Shown here: piece by piece, positions 1 through 5,703 of the stretch | Position numbering within the stretch: position 1 is the first letter of the stretch | Layout: every line of letters starts with the position of its first letter | Origin: Gammaproteobacteria bacterium | GTDB taxonomy: Bacteria > Pseudomonadota > Gammaproteobacteria > Steroidobacterales > Steroidobacteraceae | Direction of reading: 5' to 3' | Length of the DNA: 5,703 nt | Assembly: GCA_009923475.1 (NCBI GenBank) | Contig: RFTM01000132.1 | Location: forward strand, 1 to 5,703 | The notes under the pieces: model-generated | The model's input: only the letters and a program-made list of their open reading frames with translations | Databases searched by the model: none | What the model was told of the DNA's origin: nothing | Program-made: the position numbers and the translations under genes

Positions 1-2
1 TC

Positions 3-212
3 GACGATGCCTGCGGACACCTGCTGGTGGTCGGGCACAACCCGGGCCTCTCCGAGCTGGTCCACGTGCTCGCGCCCGGCAGCGCGTTCGGTTCGCTCGC
101 CACCGGCGCCTGGTGCACGCTCGAGAGCCCGGCGGAGTCGTGGGCGCTGCTCGAGTCCGACCGTGCGAGGCTCGAGCGCTTCGAGGCGCCGTCCCCGGGC
201 GGCGTGCGCTAG
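3..212 (+). CDS. SixA-like phosphohistidine phosphatase, C-terminal part (5' end outside window)
   Basis: The first 69 codons of the window read as the C-terminal half of a small histidine phosphatase of the SixA type, ending at a TAG stop (210-212). The key signature is L-L-V-V-G-H-N-P-G-L at about 21-50. In this superfamily the GHNP histidine is the second active-site histidine, and the N-terminal RHG motif would lie upstream of the window. The tail L-A-T-G-A-W-C-T-L-E-S is the usual closing strand of SixA proteins, whose role is removal of phosphate from phosphohistidine on signalling or phosphotransfer proteins in the cytoplasm. The gene converges on the minus-strand block. The family call is firm from the motif. 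The actual substrate cannot be inferred, and some SixA-like proteins have unknown targets. Confidence 0.85.
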   Translation, partial: DDACGHLLVVGHNPGLSELVHVLAPGSAFGSLATGAWCTLESPAESWALLESDRARLERFEAPSPGGVR

Positions 213-245
213 CCCGGACGCATCGGGCCCGAACGCATCGGGCTC
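212..245. repeat. Two tandem 15-bp hairpin units between convergent genes (possible bidirectional terminator)
   Basis: Two head-to-tail copies of a 15-bp unit, CCCGGACGCATCGGG (213-227) and CCCGAACGCATCGGG (228-242), differ at one base. Each can fold: GCCCG 212-216 pairs with CGGGC 224-228, and GCCCG 227-231 pairs with CGGGC 239-243. The second stem can extend to 225-245 through one G-U pair. Both loops are 7 nt. The units fill the gap between the phosphatase stop and the radical SAM stop (244-246). There is no T-run, so intrinsic termination is only an inference from position and folding. Confidence 0.5.
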
Positions 246-1212
246 AGGCGCGCGCGGCCAGCGCCCGCGCGACGAAATCCCGGGGCACCGTGCTGCGCGG
301 CACCCGCCCCGGCAGCGTGCCGGCGAACCACTGCCGCACCTCGCGGTCGAGGGCGACACCGTGCATGTAGTTGTAGAGCGCCGCCGAGAGCGCCTTGCCG
401 AGCGCGTCGTGGTCGACGCCGGTCGGATCCTCGAAGCCGATGTCGTTGCGCGCGAAGCGTCCCGCGGGCTGCGGCAGCAACCGCACGCCATAGGCCGCCG
501 GATCGCGCCCCACCGGCGAATGCACCGTGCAGGTGAAGCGGTGGAAGAACCCCGACTGGATGCAGCCCTCGGCGAACAGCTGCCGCACGTACTCGAGGGA
601 GTCGACCGTCTCGGCGACGGTCTGGGTCGGGAAGCCGTACATCAGGTAGGCATGCACCAGCACGCCCGCATCGCTGAAGGCGCGCGTCACCCGCGCCACC
701 TGCGCCACCGTCACGCCTTTCTTCATGAGCGCGAGCAGCCGGTCGGAGGCCACCTCGAGCCCGCCCGTGACCGCGATGCAGCCGCTCTCGGCGAGCAGCG
801 CGCAGAGCGCGGGCGTGAAGGTCTTCTCGAAGCGGATGTTGCCCCACCAGGAGATGTCGACCTTGCGCCGCAGCAGCTCCTGCGCCAGCGCCTTGAGCGC
901 CGCGGGGGGCGCGGCCTCGTCCACGAAATGGAAACCGCGCTGGCCGGTCTCGGCGACGATGCGCTCGATGCGGTCGACCAGCACGCGCGCGCCGGCGGTC
1001 TCGTAGCGCGAGATGTAGTCGAGGCTCACGTCGCAGAAGCTGCACTTCTTCCAGTAGCAGCCGTGCGCGACGGTGAGCTTGTTCCAGCGGCCGTCGGACC
1101 ACAGCCGGTGCATCGGGTTGAGCATGTCGAGCAGCGACAGGTAATCGCCCTGCGGCAGGCCGTCCCAGGTGGGCGTGCCGACCTCGGCGAAGGGGATGTC
1201 GGGCTCGCCGCA

Positions 1213-1231
1213 ATCGATGTGGCGGACCACG
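1213..1231 (-). other. Frame-change and deletion junction inside the radical SAM gene
   Basis: Reading on the minus strand, family-like sequence in the 5' frame runs to L-R-G-P-P (1234-1220). Family-like sequence in the 3' frame is recognisable from V-V-R-H-I-D (1230-1213). The breakpoint therefore lies in this short interval. A net frame change (not a single missing domain in frame) plus the missing central segment fits a deletion whose length is not a multiple of three. Confidence 0.65.
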
Positions 1232-1764
1232 CAAGGCCGCGGCGAGCGGGTCGAAATGCGGCTGGCTGGCGGCGAGGCGCTCGCCGTAGCGCACGAACTC
1301 GAAGCGCGGGTCGACGGCGTCGCGCACCACGTCGGCGAGGTCGTTGAGGTAAAGGGTGGCGAGATGCCGCGCCCGGTCGTGCGTGCCCAGCGCGCCGAAC
1401 GCCCAGCCGAGCGGATCCTCGCCCTGGGGCGCATAGGCCTCGAGCGCCGCGAATCGCGGTCCCTCAGGCAACCAGCGCCGGCCGACGATGCGGTGCGCGA
1501 GCGTGGGATCGCGGCCCTGCAGGAAGGCCACGACGGGCCCGACCACGCGCTCGTGCCGCGCATGGGCCTGCAGGAAAGCGCGCACGGCGGGCGTGCGGCG
1601 CCGCGGCGGCAGCGACTCCGCGGCCGCCCGCATGCCGGCGAGGCCCTCGGCCGACAGCAGCCGCAGCACCAGCGCGATGGCGAGGTCCTCCTGCGCCGCT
1701 TGGAAGCCGCGCGCGCGCAGGAAGCCCGTCAGGTAGGCCGTCGAGGGATACGGGGTGTTCAGCT

Positions 1765-1785
1765 GCGTCATCGGGGCGATGACGC
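1765..1785. repeat. Perfect 9-bp inverted repeat at the 5' end of the radical SAM gene
   Basis: GCGTCATCG (1765-1773), loop GGG (1774-1776) and CGATGACGC (1777-1785) form a perfect 9-bp stem with a 3-nt loop. In the minus-strand transcript the hairpin spans codons for G-V-I-A-P-M-T and buries the in-frame ATG at 1771-1769. This argues against that ATG as the start. It may also be a coding coincidence, because the residues it encodes are conserved in the family. Confidence 0.55.
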
Positions 1786-1815
1786 CGAGCACCCGCGGAC
1801 GATGTCGGTCGGCGG

Positions 1816-2181
1816 TCAAAATCCGTAGACGAGGTTGAGCGTCGTCAGCGTATCGGTGGTCTTGAGGCCCGCCGGCGGATCGGAGTTGTAGCGCACGCCG
1901 ATGCCGGCGGCGAGCGAGAACTTGTCGTTCATCTTGACCTGCAGCGCGAGGTCGTTCGCGGCGTAGGTGTTGCTGGAGCCGGCCTCGACCACGAACTTGT
2001 CGACGATCTTGGCGGTCTCGGTCAGGGCATGCTCGAACTTCAGCTCGCCGGCGGCGATGGCCTCGCTCTCGGTGCGGCCGGTGAGCGCGATCTTCAGGCG
2101 CTTGTAGCCGACGCCGACCTGGCCGCTGAACTTGGTCGCATCGGTGTCGATGAACTTGTGGCCGACGCCGCCGCCGAATGG
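1816..2181 (-). pseudogene. DUF481 (YdiY-like) outer-membrane protein, C-terminal remnant
   Basis: Minus-strand codons from about 2178 down to the TGA at 1818-1816 read as the C-terminal third of a DUF481 protein, a beta-barrel family related to the salt-induced outer-membrane protein YdiY. Visible hallmarks are G-H-K-F-I-D-T-D-A-T-K-F, then F-E-H-A-L-T-E-T, V-E-A-G-S-S-N-T-Y-A, A-L-Q-V-K-M-N-D-K, R-Y-N-S-D-P-P-A-G, and the closing strand T-D-T-L-T-T-L-N-L-V-Y-G-F with a terminal aromatic residue, as outer-membrane insertion requires. Alternating polar and hydrophobic residues fit transmembrane beta strands. Family members are usually some 250-350 aa with a signal peptide, and only about 120 residues remain here. 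The same frame stays open back to the yhhQ stop (2244-2242) but contains no ATG, GTG or TTG and no family-like sequence above about 2180. It is therefore a 5'-truncated gene, or the product of an assembly gap. Its stop overlaps the likely TTG start of the radical SAM gene (TTGA). Confidence 0.75.
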
Positions 2182-2217
2182 AAGGGCAAGGGCGAGGTGG
2201 GCGCCGGGAGAGCAGGA

Positions 2218-2231
2218 GTCGCGATCGCGAC
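2218..2231. repeat. 14-bp perfect palindrome just after yhhQ
   Basis: GTCGCGATCGCGAC is a perfect palindrome lying 10 bp past the yhhQ stop codon, in the short stretch (2182-2241) that holds no recognisable coding sequence. Position suggests a hairpin at the 3' end of the yhhQ message or a protein-binding site. No T-run follows it. The core GCGATCGC is a common palindrome in GC-rich genomes, so chance is possible. Confidence 0.45.
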
Positions 2232-2241
2232 CGGGGGCGCG

Positions 2242-3009
2242 TCAGTCGGCGGCGGCCTCGGCCTCGAGGCGTTCGGCCTCCGCCTTGCCGAGGTAGGACT
2301 TGATCAGACGCCGTACGAGGTACAGCAGCGGGATCAGGGCGATCGCGGCCAGCATCTTGTAGATGTAGTTGACCGTGCCGACCGCAAGGAACTGCGCCAC
2401 CGGCCACTTCTGCGGCCCCAGCACGAAGGCGATGTAGAGCACGACGAAGCTGTCGACGAGCTGCGATACGGCCGTGGAGCCGGTGGCGCGCAGCCAGACG
2501 TGCCTCTCGCCCGTCGCGCGGCGGATGCGATGGAAGACCACCACGTCGATGAGCTGTCCGACGAGGAACGCCACCACCGAACCGCCGATGATCCAGAGGC
2601 CCTGCCCGAAGATCTGCGCGAACGCCTGCTGGATGTCTGGGACGCCGAGGGCGCGGTTGGCGTCGACCCAGAAACCGGCCGGCGCCAGCGCGATGGTCAC
2701 GTAGGCCGCCGCGAACGCGTAGCAGATGAAGGCCACGACCACCCAGGAGATGAACTGCACGCCGCGCCGGCCGAAGTATTCGTTGATGGTGTCCGTCATC
2801 ACGAACACGAACGGCCAGAGCAGCACGCCGGCGGTGAAGTTGAGGTTGCCGGAGACGCCGAGCAGCGACCACTCGACGGGCGCCACGCCCAGCGTCCCCT
2901 CGAGGGAGAAGATCTTGGCGCCGACGAACTCCGCCAGCAGCGCGTTCGTCAGGAAGAACCCGGCGAGGACGATGAACAGCCGGTTGGCCTTGGAATCGGT
3001 GGTGCGCAT
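2242..3009 (-). CDS. yhhQ: Queuosine precursor transporter YhhQ (VUT/DUF165 family)
   Basis: This gene encodes a 255-aa integral inner-membrane protein of the YhhQ family, which imports queuosine precursors such as queuine or preQ bases for modification of tRNA position 34. Signatures include T-D-T-I-N-E-Y-F-G (residues 72-80), G-Q-L-I-D-V (151-156) and G-S-T-A-V-S-Q-L-V-D-S (177-187), all in the order and spacing known for this family. Hydrophobic segments lie near residues 11-28, 58-71, 86-109, 134-151, 187-198 and 218-233, giving about six helices. The charged, alanine- and glutamate-rich tail (after about 235) is probably cytoplasmic. Length is normal and no key motif is missing. The ATG (3009-3007) starts 38 nt after the sppA stop. 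Only a weak GG-rich Shine-Dalgarno precedes it, so translation may partly depend on readthrough from sppA. Transport specificity is known for the family and not seen here. Confidence 0.88.
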   Translation of the reverse strand: MRTTDSKANRLFIVLAGFFLTNALLAEFVGAKIFSLEGTLGVAPVEWSLLGVSGNLNFTAGVLLWPFVFVMTDTINEYFGRRGVQFISWVVVAFICYAFAAAYVTIALAPAGFWVDANRALGVPDIQQAFAQIFGQGLWIIGGSVVAFLVGQLIDVVVFHRIRRATGERHVWLRATGSTAVSQLVDSFVVLYIAFVLGPQKWPVAQFLAVGTVNYIYKMLAAIALIPLLYLVRRLIKSYLGKAEAERLEAEAAAD

Positions 3010-3047
3010 CGGTGCAGGCCGCCAGCGCGGCGTTCCGCTTGCCAGGG

Positions 3048-4910
3048 TCAGTACGGCGTGCAGAAGCAGTGCGCGTAGAGGCGTCCCGGGACGGCCCCGG
3101 CGCGCATCCGCAGCACCTCGCGCTCGACCGGCGTGAACTCGCTGCGCGCCGCCCGCAGCGCCGCCAGGGCCTGCAGGTCGACGCCGCCGTCACCCAGCGA
3201 CACGCCCTTCAGCAGCGTGCGCGCGCCCCAGACCTGCACCGAAGACAGCAGCTGCTGCGCGAAGCTCTTGTCGGGCTCGAGGTAGTCGCGCGACCACTCG
3301 CCGTCCTTCAGCTTGGCGCGCTTGGCCGCGGCGTTGACCGCGTCGTCGAGCGAACCCAGCCCGTCGACGAGGCCGAGACGCTTGGCGTCGCGGCCCGCCC
3401 AGACGCGGCCTTGGGCGATGGCATCGACCTGGTCGCGGGTCTTGTTGCGGCCCTTGGAGACGCGCCCGAGGAACTCCTCGTAGCCGTGCTCGATGGTGGC
3501 CTGCAGCAGCGTCGCCGCGGCCGGACCGACCGGGCGGTCGAGGCGCAGCTCGCCGGAGAGCGGCGTGGTGCCGACGCCGTCGGTCGCGATGCCGAGCTTG
3601 TCGAAGGTGCGCGGCGCCGTCGGGAACAGGCCGAAGATGCCGATGGAACCGGTGATGGTGGCGGGGCTCGCCCAGATCTCGTCCGCCGGGGCCGAGATGT
3701 AGTAGCCGCCCGAGGCCGCGAGGTCGCCCATGGAGACGACGACGGGACGACCCGTGGCCTTGAACGCCTGCACCTCGCGGTAGATCTGCTCGGAGGCCAG
3801 CACGCTGCCGCCCGGGCTGTCGACGCGCAGCACCAGCGCCTTCACGGCCTTGTCGAGGCGTGCCTTGCGCACGAGGTCGGACATCTTGTCGCCCGAGATG
3901 ACGCCGCCCATGCCGCCGCCGTCGACGATCTCGCCGGAGCCGACCAGCACCGCGACGCGCTGCTCGGCGGGCTTGCCGAGGCGGTCCTCGGCGCGGGCGA
4001 CCTTCAGGTACTCGTTGACCGAGACGCCGCGATAGGTGTCCTTGTCGTCGTCCTTGGCGGCGAGCTGCATCACGCGCTGCTCGACCTCGCGCGGCGTCTT
4101 GAGCGCCGTGACGAGCTTGGCCTGCAGGGCGACCTTGGCGCCGTCGCCCTTGGCCGCCTGCACCGCGGGCGACAGGGTGTTGACGTAGGACAGCACCGCC
4201 TCGGGGGCGAGCCCGCGCGCCTTGGAGACCGCGGCGACATAGGTCTCCCACAATGAGTTGACGAAGGCCTGGCTCGCCTCACGGTCCTCGGGGGACATGT
4301 CGGAACGCAGCCAGGGCTCGACGGCGCTCTTGTAGGTGCCCACGCGGAACACGTTGACGTCGACGCCGAGCTTGTCGAGCGCCTGCTTGTAGTAGTTGCG
4401 GTAGCGCTCGTAGCCCTCGATGACCACGAGGCCCATCGGGTCGAGGTAGACCTCGTCGGCATGGGCCGCGACGTAGTAGGTGTCGCGGCCGTAGGCGTTG
4501 GCCTGCGCGATGACCTTCTTGCCCGACTTGCGGAAGTCGGTGATGGCGCGGGCGAACTCGTCGAGGGTGGGCTGGCCGGCGCCGCCCATGCGGTCGAAGT
4601 CGATGACCAGCGCCTTGATGCGCGCGTCGTCCTTGGCGGCGCGCATGGCGTCCGTCAGGTCCCGCAGCCGCGTCTCGTCGCGGCCGAGGCCGCGTGCCTC
4701 GGCGATGGCGAGCTCGAGCGGGTCGCCCGAGAGCTGTTCGACGATCTCGCCCTCGGGGCGCAGCACCAAGGCCGCATCGGACGGCGCCTTGGGCCCGGAG
4801 GCGCCCATGGCGCCGAAGATGAAGCCGAAGATGACGAGCAGCAGCAGGAGGTGGAGGACCTTGCGCAGCCCGTCGAGGCCACGGAACAGACCGCTGAAGA
4901 ACTTCCTCAC
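3048..4910 (-). CDS. sppA: Signal peptide peptidase SppA, long (67K) type
   Basis: The gene encodes a 620-aa inner-membrane serine protease that degrades signal peptides left after secretion; the E. coli enzyme is 618 aa. A short basic N-terminus is followed by one hydrophobic anchor at about residues 18-36, with the rest outside the membrane. The protein has the duplicated ClpP-like (S49) architecture. The N-terminal half carries the catalytic lysine in [10 protein letters not shown] (Lys194), and the C-terminal half the nucleophile in D-L-A-A-S-G-G-Y-Y (Ser400). The 206-residue separation is close to that of Lys209 and Ser409 in E. coli. S-P-G-G-S-V (365-370) and T-G-S-I-G (420-424) are also typical. 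The C-terminus ends Y-A-H-C-F-C-T-P-Y, a two-cysteine tail. The GTG start (4910-4908) is supported by AGGAG seven nucleotides upstream. The gene follows rplS by 44 nt and precedes yhhQ by 38 nt. It appears intact. Confidence 0.96.
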   Translation of the reverse strand: MRKFFSGLFRGLDGLRKVLHLLLLLVIFGFIFGAMGASGPKAPSDAALVLRPEGEIVEQLSGDPLELAIAEARGLGRDETRLRDLTDAMRAAKDDARIKALVIDFDRMGGAGQPTLDEFARAITDFRKSGKKVIAQANAYGRDTYYVAAHADEVYLDPMGLVVIEGYERYRNYYKQALDKLGVDVNVFRVGTYKSAVEPWLRSDMSPEDREASQAFVNSLWETYVAAVSKARGLAPEAVLSYVNTLSPAVQAAKGDGAKVALQAKLVTALKTPREVEQRVMQLAAKDDDKDTYRGVSVNEYLKVARAEDRLGKPAEQRVAVLVGSGEIVDGGGMGGVISGDKMSDLVRKARLDKAVKALVLRVDSPGGSVLASEQIYREVQAFKATGRPVVVSMGDLAASGGYYISAPADEIWASPATITGSIGIFGLFPTAPRTFDKLGIATDGVGTTPLSGELRLDRPVGPAAATLLQATIEHGYEEFLGRVSKGRNKTRDQVDAIAQGRVWAGRDAKRLGLVDGLGSLDDAVNAAAKRAKLKDGEWSRDYLEPDKSFAQQLLSSVQVWGARTLLKGVSLGDGGVDLQALAALRAARSEFTPVEREVLRMRAGAVPGRLYAHCFCTPY

Positions 4911-4917
4911 GAACGCG

Positions 4918-4922
4918 CTCCT
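4918..4922 (-). promoter_or_regulatory. Ribosome binding site of sppA
   Basis: AGGAG on the minus strand lies 7 nt before the GTG at 4910-4908. It is the reason for choosing this non-ATG start. The site directly follows the stem-loop at 4923-4937, separated from it by no spacer. Confidence 0.75.
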
Positions 4923-4937
4923 GCGGGCGCTGCCCGC
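4923..4937. repeat. GC-rich stem-loop in the rplS-sppA gap
   Basis: GCGGGC (4923-4928) and GCCCGC (4932-4937) form a perfect 6-bp all-GC stem with a 3-nt loop. It lies 17 nt after the rplS stop in the direction of transcription and abuts the sppA Shine-Dalgarno. No U-run follows, so it is not a standard terminator. It could protect the rplS message end or lower sppA expression relative to L19, which is an inference. Confidence 0.5.
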
Positions 4938-4954
4938 CTGCCGACCTCGGACCG

Positions 4955-5299
4955 TCAGACCTTCTCTTCGATGCGCGCGGCCTTGCCCGACAGGTCGCGC
5001 AGGTAGTAGAGCTTGGCGCGACGGACGTTGCCGCGGCGCTTCACCGTGACATCGGCGATGGTCGGGCTGTGCGACTGGAAGGTGCGCTCGACGCCCTCGC
5101 CGTGCGAGATCTTGCGCACGGTGAACGAGGAGTTGAAGCCGCGGTTGCTGCGCGCGATCACGACGCCCTCGTAGGCCTGCACGCGCTCGCGGTCGCCTTC
5201 GACCACCTTCACGTTGACGACCACGGTGTCGCCCGGCTTGAAGTCCGGCAACTGGCGGACGATGCGGCGGGATTCCATCTCAGCGATCAAGTTGGCCAT
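4955..5299 (-). CDS. rplS: 50S ribosomal protein L19
   Basis: The 114-aa product matches bacterial L19 along its whole length. L19 sits at the interface of the large and small ribosomal subunits. Recognisable blocks include [13 protein letters not shown] (residues 20-32), [10 protein letters not shown] (41-50), [14 protein letters not shown] (59-72), S-P-T-I (78-81) and R-R-A-K-L-Y-Y-L-R (93-101), and the length is standard. The ATG (5299-5297) lies inside the end of trmD, giving a 20-nt overlap, and is preceded by AGAGGA with 8-nt spacing. The N-terminus M-A-N-L-I-A-E-M-E fits other L19 proteins, whereas starting at the later ATG (5278-5276) would lose it. Overlap with trmD points to translational coupling within the rpsP-rimM-trmD-rplS operon. 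Confidence 0.97.
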   Translation of the reverse strand: MANLIAEMESRRIVRQLPDFKPGDTVVVNVKVVEGDRERVQAYEGVVIARSNRGFNSSFTVRKISHGEGVERTFQSHSPTIADVTVKRRGNVRRAKLYYLRDLSGKAARIEEKV

Positions 5300-5702
5300 T
5301 TCCTTCTTCCTCTCGCTCGGCGAGAAATTCCTTCAAAAGTGCGTCCTCCTCTTCGGAGAGCGCCCTGCCCAAACCTGCGCCTTGCGGCGCGTCCTGCAGC
5401 AGGTCGGGCCGCCGCAGGTAAGTGCGGCCGACCGCCTGCTTCAGGCGCCAGCGCCGGATGGCGGCGTGGTCGCCGCCCTGCAGCACCTTCGGCACCGCCC
5501 GGCCTTCCCAGTCGACGGGCCGCGTGTAGTGCGGCCAGTCGAGCCTGCCCGCGGTGTAGGACTCCTGCTCGCTCGAGCGCTCGTCGCCGAGCACCCCGGG
5601 CAGCAGCCTCACCACCGCGTCGATGACCACCAACGCCGCGAACTCGCCGCCGGAGAGGACATAGTCCCCGATCGACAGTTCGCGATCGATGCGCGCATCG
5701 AT
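5280..5702 (-). CDS. trmD: tRNA (guanine-N1-)-methyltransferase TrmD, C-terminal part (5' end outside window)
   Basis: The 140 codons seen here are the C-terminal part of TrmD, the SAM-dependent enzyme that makes m1G37 in tRNAs reading codons that begin with C and so prevents +1 frameshifting. The stretch [14 protein letters not shown] (about 5672-5631) is the trefoil-knot SAM-binding segment. It is followed by [14 protein letters not shown], the hallmark of TrmD that sets it apart from archaeal Trm5. The C-terminal domain includes Y-T-R-P-V-D-W-E-G and [14 protein letters not shown], the usual tRNA-binding helices. The reading frame continues past the right edge and ends in TGA (5282-5280), 20 nt inside rplS. 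The acidic tail [17 protein letters not shown] is slightly longer than in many TrmDs and accounts for the overlap. Confidence 0.96.
   Translation of the reverse strand: MDARIDRELSIGDYVLSGGEFAALVVIDAVVRLLPGVLGDERSSEQESYTAGRLDWPHYTRPVDWEGRAVPKVLQGGDHAAIRRWRLKQAVGRTYLRRPDLLQDAPQGAGLGRALSEEEDALLKEFLAEREEEGNGQLDR
5308..5313 (-). promoter_or_regulatory. Ribosome binding site of rplS, inside trmD
   Basis: AGAGGA on the minus strand is 8 nt before the ATG at 5299-5297, with a second purine run AAGGAA directly next to the ATG. It lies within the trmD coding region (the E-R-E-E-E segment), so ribosomes finishing trmD would pass over it. It supports the chosen rplS start. Confidence 0.7.
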
Positions 5703-5703
5703 C
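5684..5703. repeat. 20-bp perfect palindrome at the right edge, inside trmD
   Basis: GATCGATGCG (5684-5693) is followed directly by its reverse complement CGCATCGATC (5694-5703). It encodes I-D-A-R-I-D in trmD and stops exactly at the window edge, so it may be longer. It could be chance arising from Asp-Ile codon use in a GC-rich genome. Confidence 0.5.

Larger units (their letters stand above)
244..1819 (-). pseudogene. B12-binding-type radical SAM protein, frameshifted and missing its middle
   Basis: The 5' segment (1819 to about 1220, roughly 200 codons) and the 3' segment (about 1230 to 244, roughly 328 codons) belong to one family of radical SAM proteins with an N-terminal cobalamin-binding-type region, but they lie in different frames. 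The N-terminus R-V-L-G-V-I-A-P-M-T-Q-L-N-T-P-Y-P-S-T-A is a typical family opening. A TTG at 1819-1817, overlapping the upstream TGA, or a GTG at 1792-1790 would include it. The ATG at 1771-1769 would cut into this strand and is less likely. The 3' half carries the iron-sulfur motif C-YWKK-C-SF-C (CX4CX2C, 1059-1033), F-H-F-V-D-E-A-A-P-P, G-G-L-E-V-A-S-D-R-L and Y-G-F-P-T-Q-T (near 620-645), all expected of the radical SAM barrel. The 5' half ends at F-D-P-L-A-A-A-L-R-G-P-P and the 3' half resumes at C-V-V-R-H-I-D-C-G-E-P-D-I-P-F. From memory of relatives, about 130-150 residues, including the Rossmann segment, should lie between them. The gene is therefore probably inactive or misassembled. 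The substrate of the family is not known to me. Confidence 0.8.

Noticed and set aside
7..1347. Long + strand reading frame (446 codons) rich in Arg, Ala and Gly
   Set aside because: It lies opposite the radical SAM gene and over the phosphatase in another frame, with composition typical of a high-GC shadow. No motif is recognisable.
2218..2231. GCGATCGC core as a cyanobacterial HIP1 element
   Set aside because: A single copy in the window, and the gene content is proteobacterial.
2182..2241. L-A-L-A-L-P-F stretch as a possible signal peptide of the DUF481 gene
   Set aside because: It has no in-frame start codon, no basic N-terminal residues and no ribosome binding site. The match is too short to claim.
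2029..3078. 349-codon + strand frame opposite yhhQ
   Set aside because: It is antisense to a clear transporter, is rich in Asp, Glu, His and Arg with no domain, and has the usual complementary composition of a shadow frame.
209..3193. A 994-codon open minus-strand frame
   Set aside because: Only about 1220-1819 of it is protein-like (radical SAM N-terminal half). The rest is the wrong frame of yhhQ, DUF481 and the radical SAM C-terminus, kept open by high GC.
3190..4251. 353-codon minus-strand frame overlapping sppA
   Set aside because: It is Arg/Gly/Ala-rich and out of frame with SppA. It mirrors the SppA codons in another frame.
3012..4256. 414-codon + strand frame opposite sppA
   Set aside because: It is antisense to an intact, full-length SppA and shows no recognisable motif.

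Overview
The window looks like a chromosomal segment of a high-GC (about two thirds G+C or more, by eye) member of the Pseudomonadota. This rests on the trmD-rplS pair, a long-form (about 67 kDa) SppA, a DUF481/YdiY outer-membrane protein and a SixA-type phosphatase. Gammaproteobacteria or Betaproteobacteria are most likely. The sequence does not fix the genus.

Layout. At the left edge, on the + strand, is the C-terminal half of a SixA-like histidine phosphatase (to 212). It converges, across a 31-bp gap holding two tandem 15-bp hairpin units, on a block of six minus-strand genes. Read in transcription order from the right edge, these are: trmD (3' part, tRNA m1G37 methyltransferase), rplS (ribosomal protein L19, overlapping trmD by 20 nt), sppA (signal peptide peptidase, 620 aa, GTG start), yhhQ (queuosine precursor transporter, 255 aa), the C-terminal remnant of a DUF481 outer-membrane protein, and a radical SAM protein split between two frames. 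The small gaps (44 and 38 nt) and overlaps suggest one transcription unit, continuing from the usual rpsP-rimM-trmD-rplS operon outside the window.

The first four genes of the block are ordinary housekeeping genes: tRNA modification, the ribosome, membrane proteolysis of signal peptides, and uptake of the precursor of another tRNA modification. The last two are damaged. The DUF481 reading frame keeps only about the last 120 family-like residues and has no visible start. The radical SAM gene starts like its family and ends like its family, but the two halves are in different frames and the cobalamin-binding-like Rossmann segment normally between them is missing. Two neighbouring genes with abrupt missing blocks suggest either real local decay or an assembly error that dropped sequence twice. 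This is the main thing to check.

I saw no mobile element, CRISPR array, RNA gene or clear novel system. Long + strand reading frames opposite these genes are high-GC shadows.
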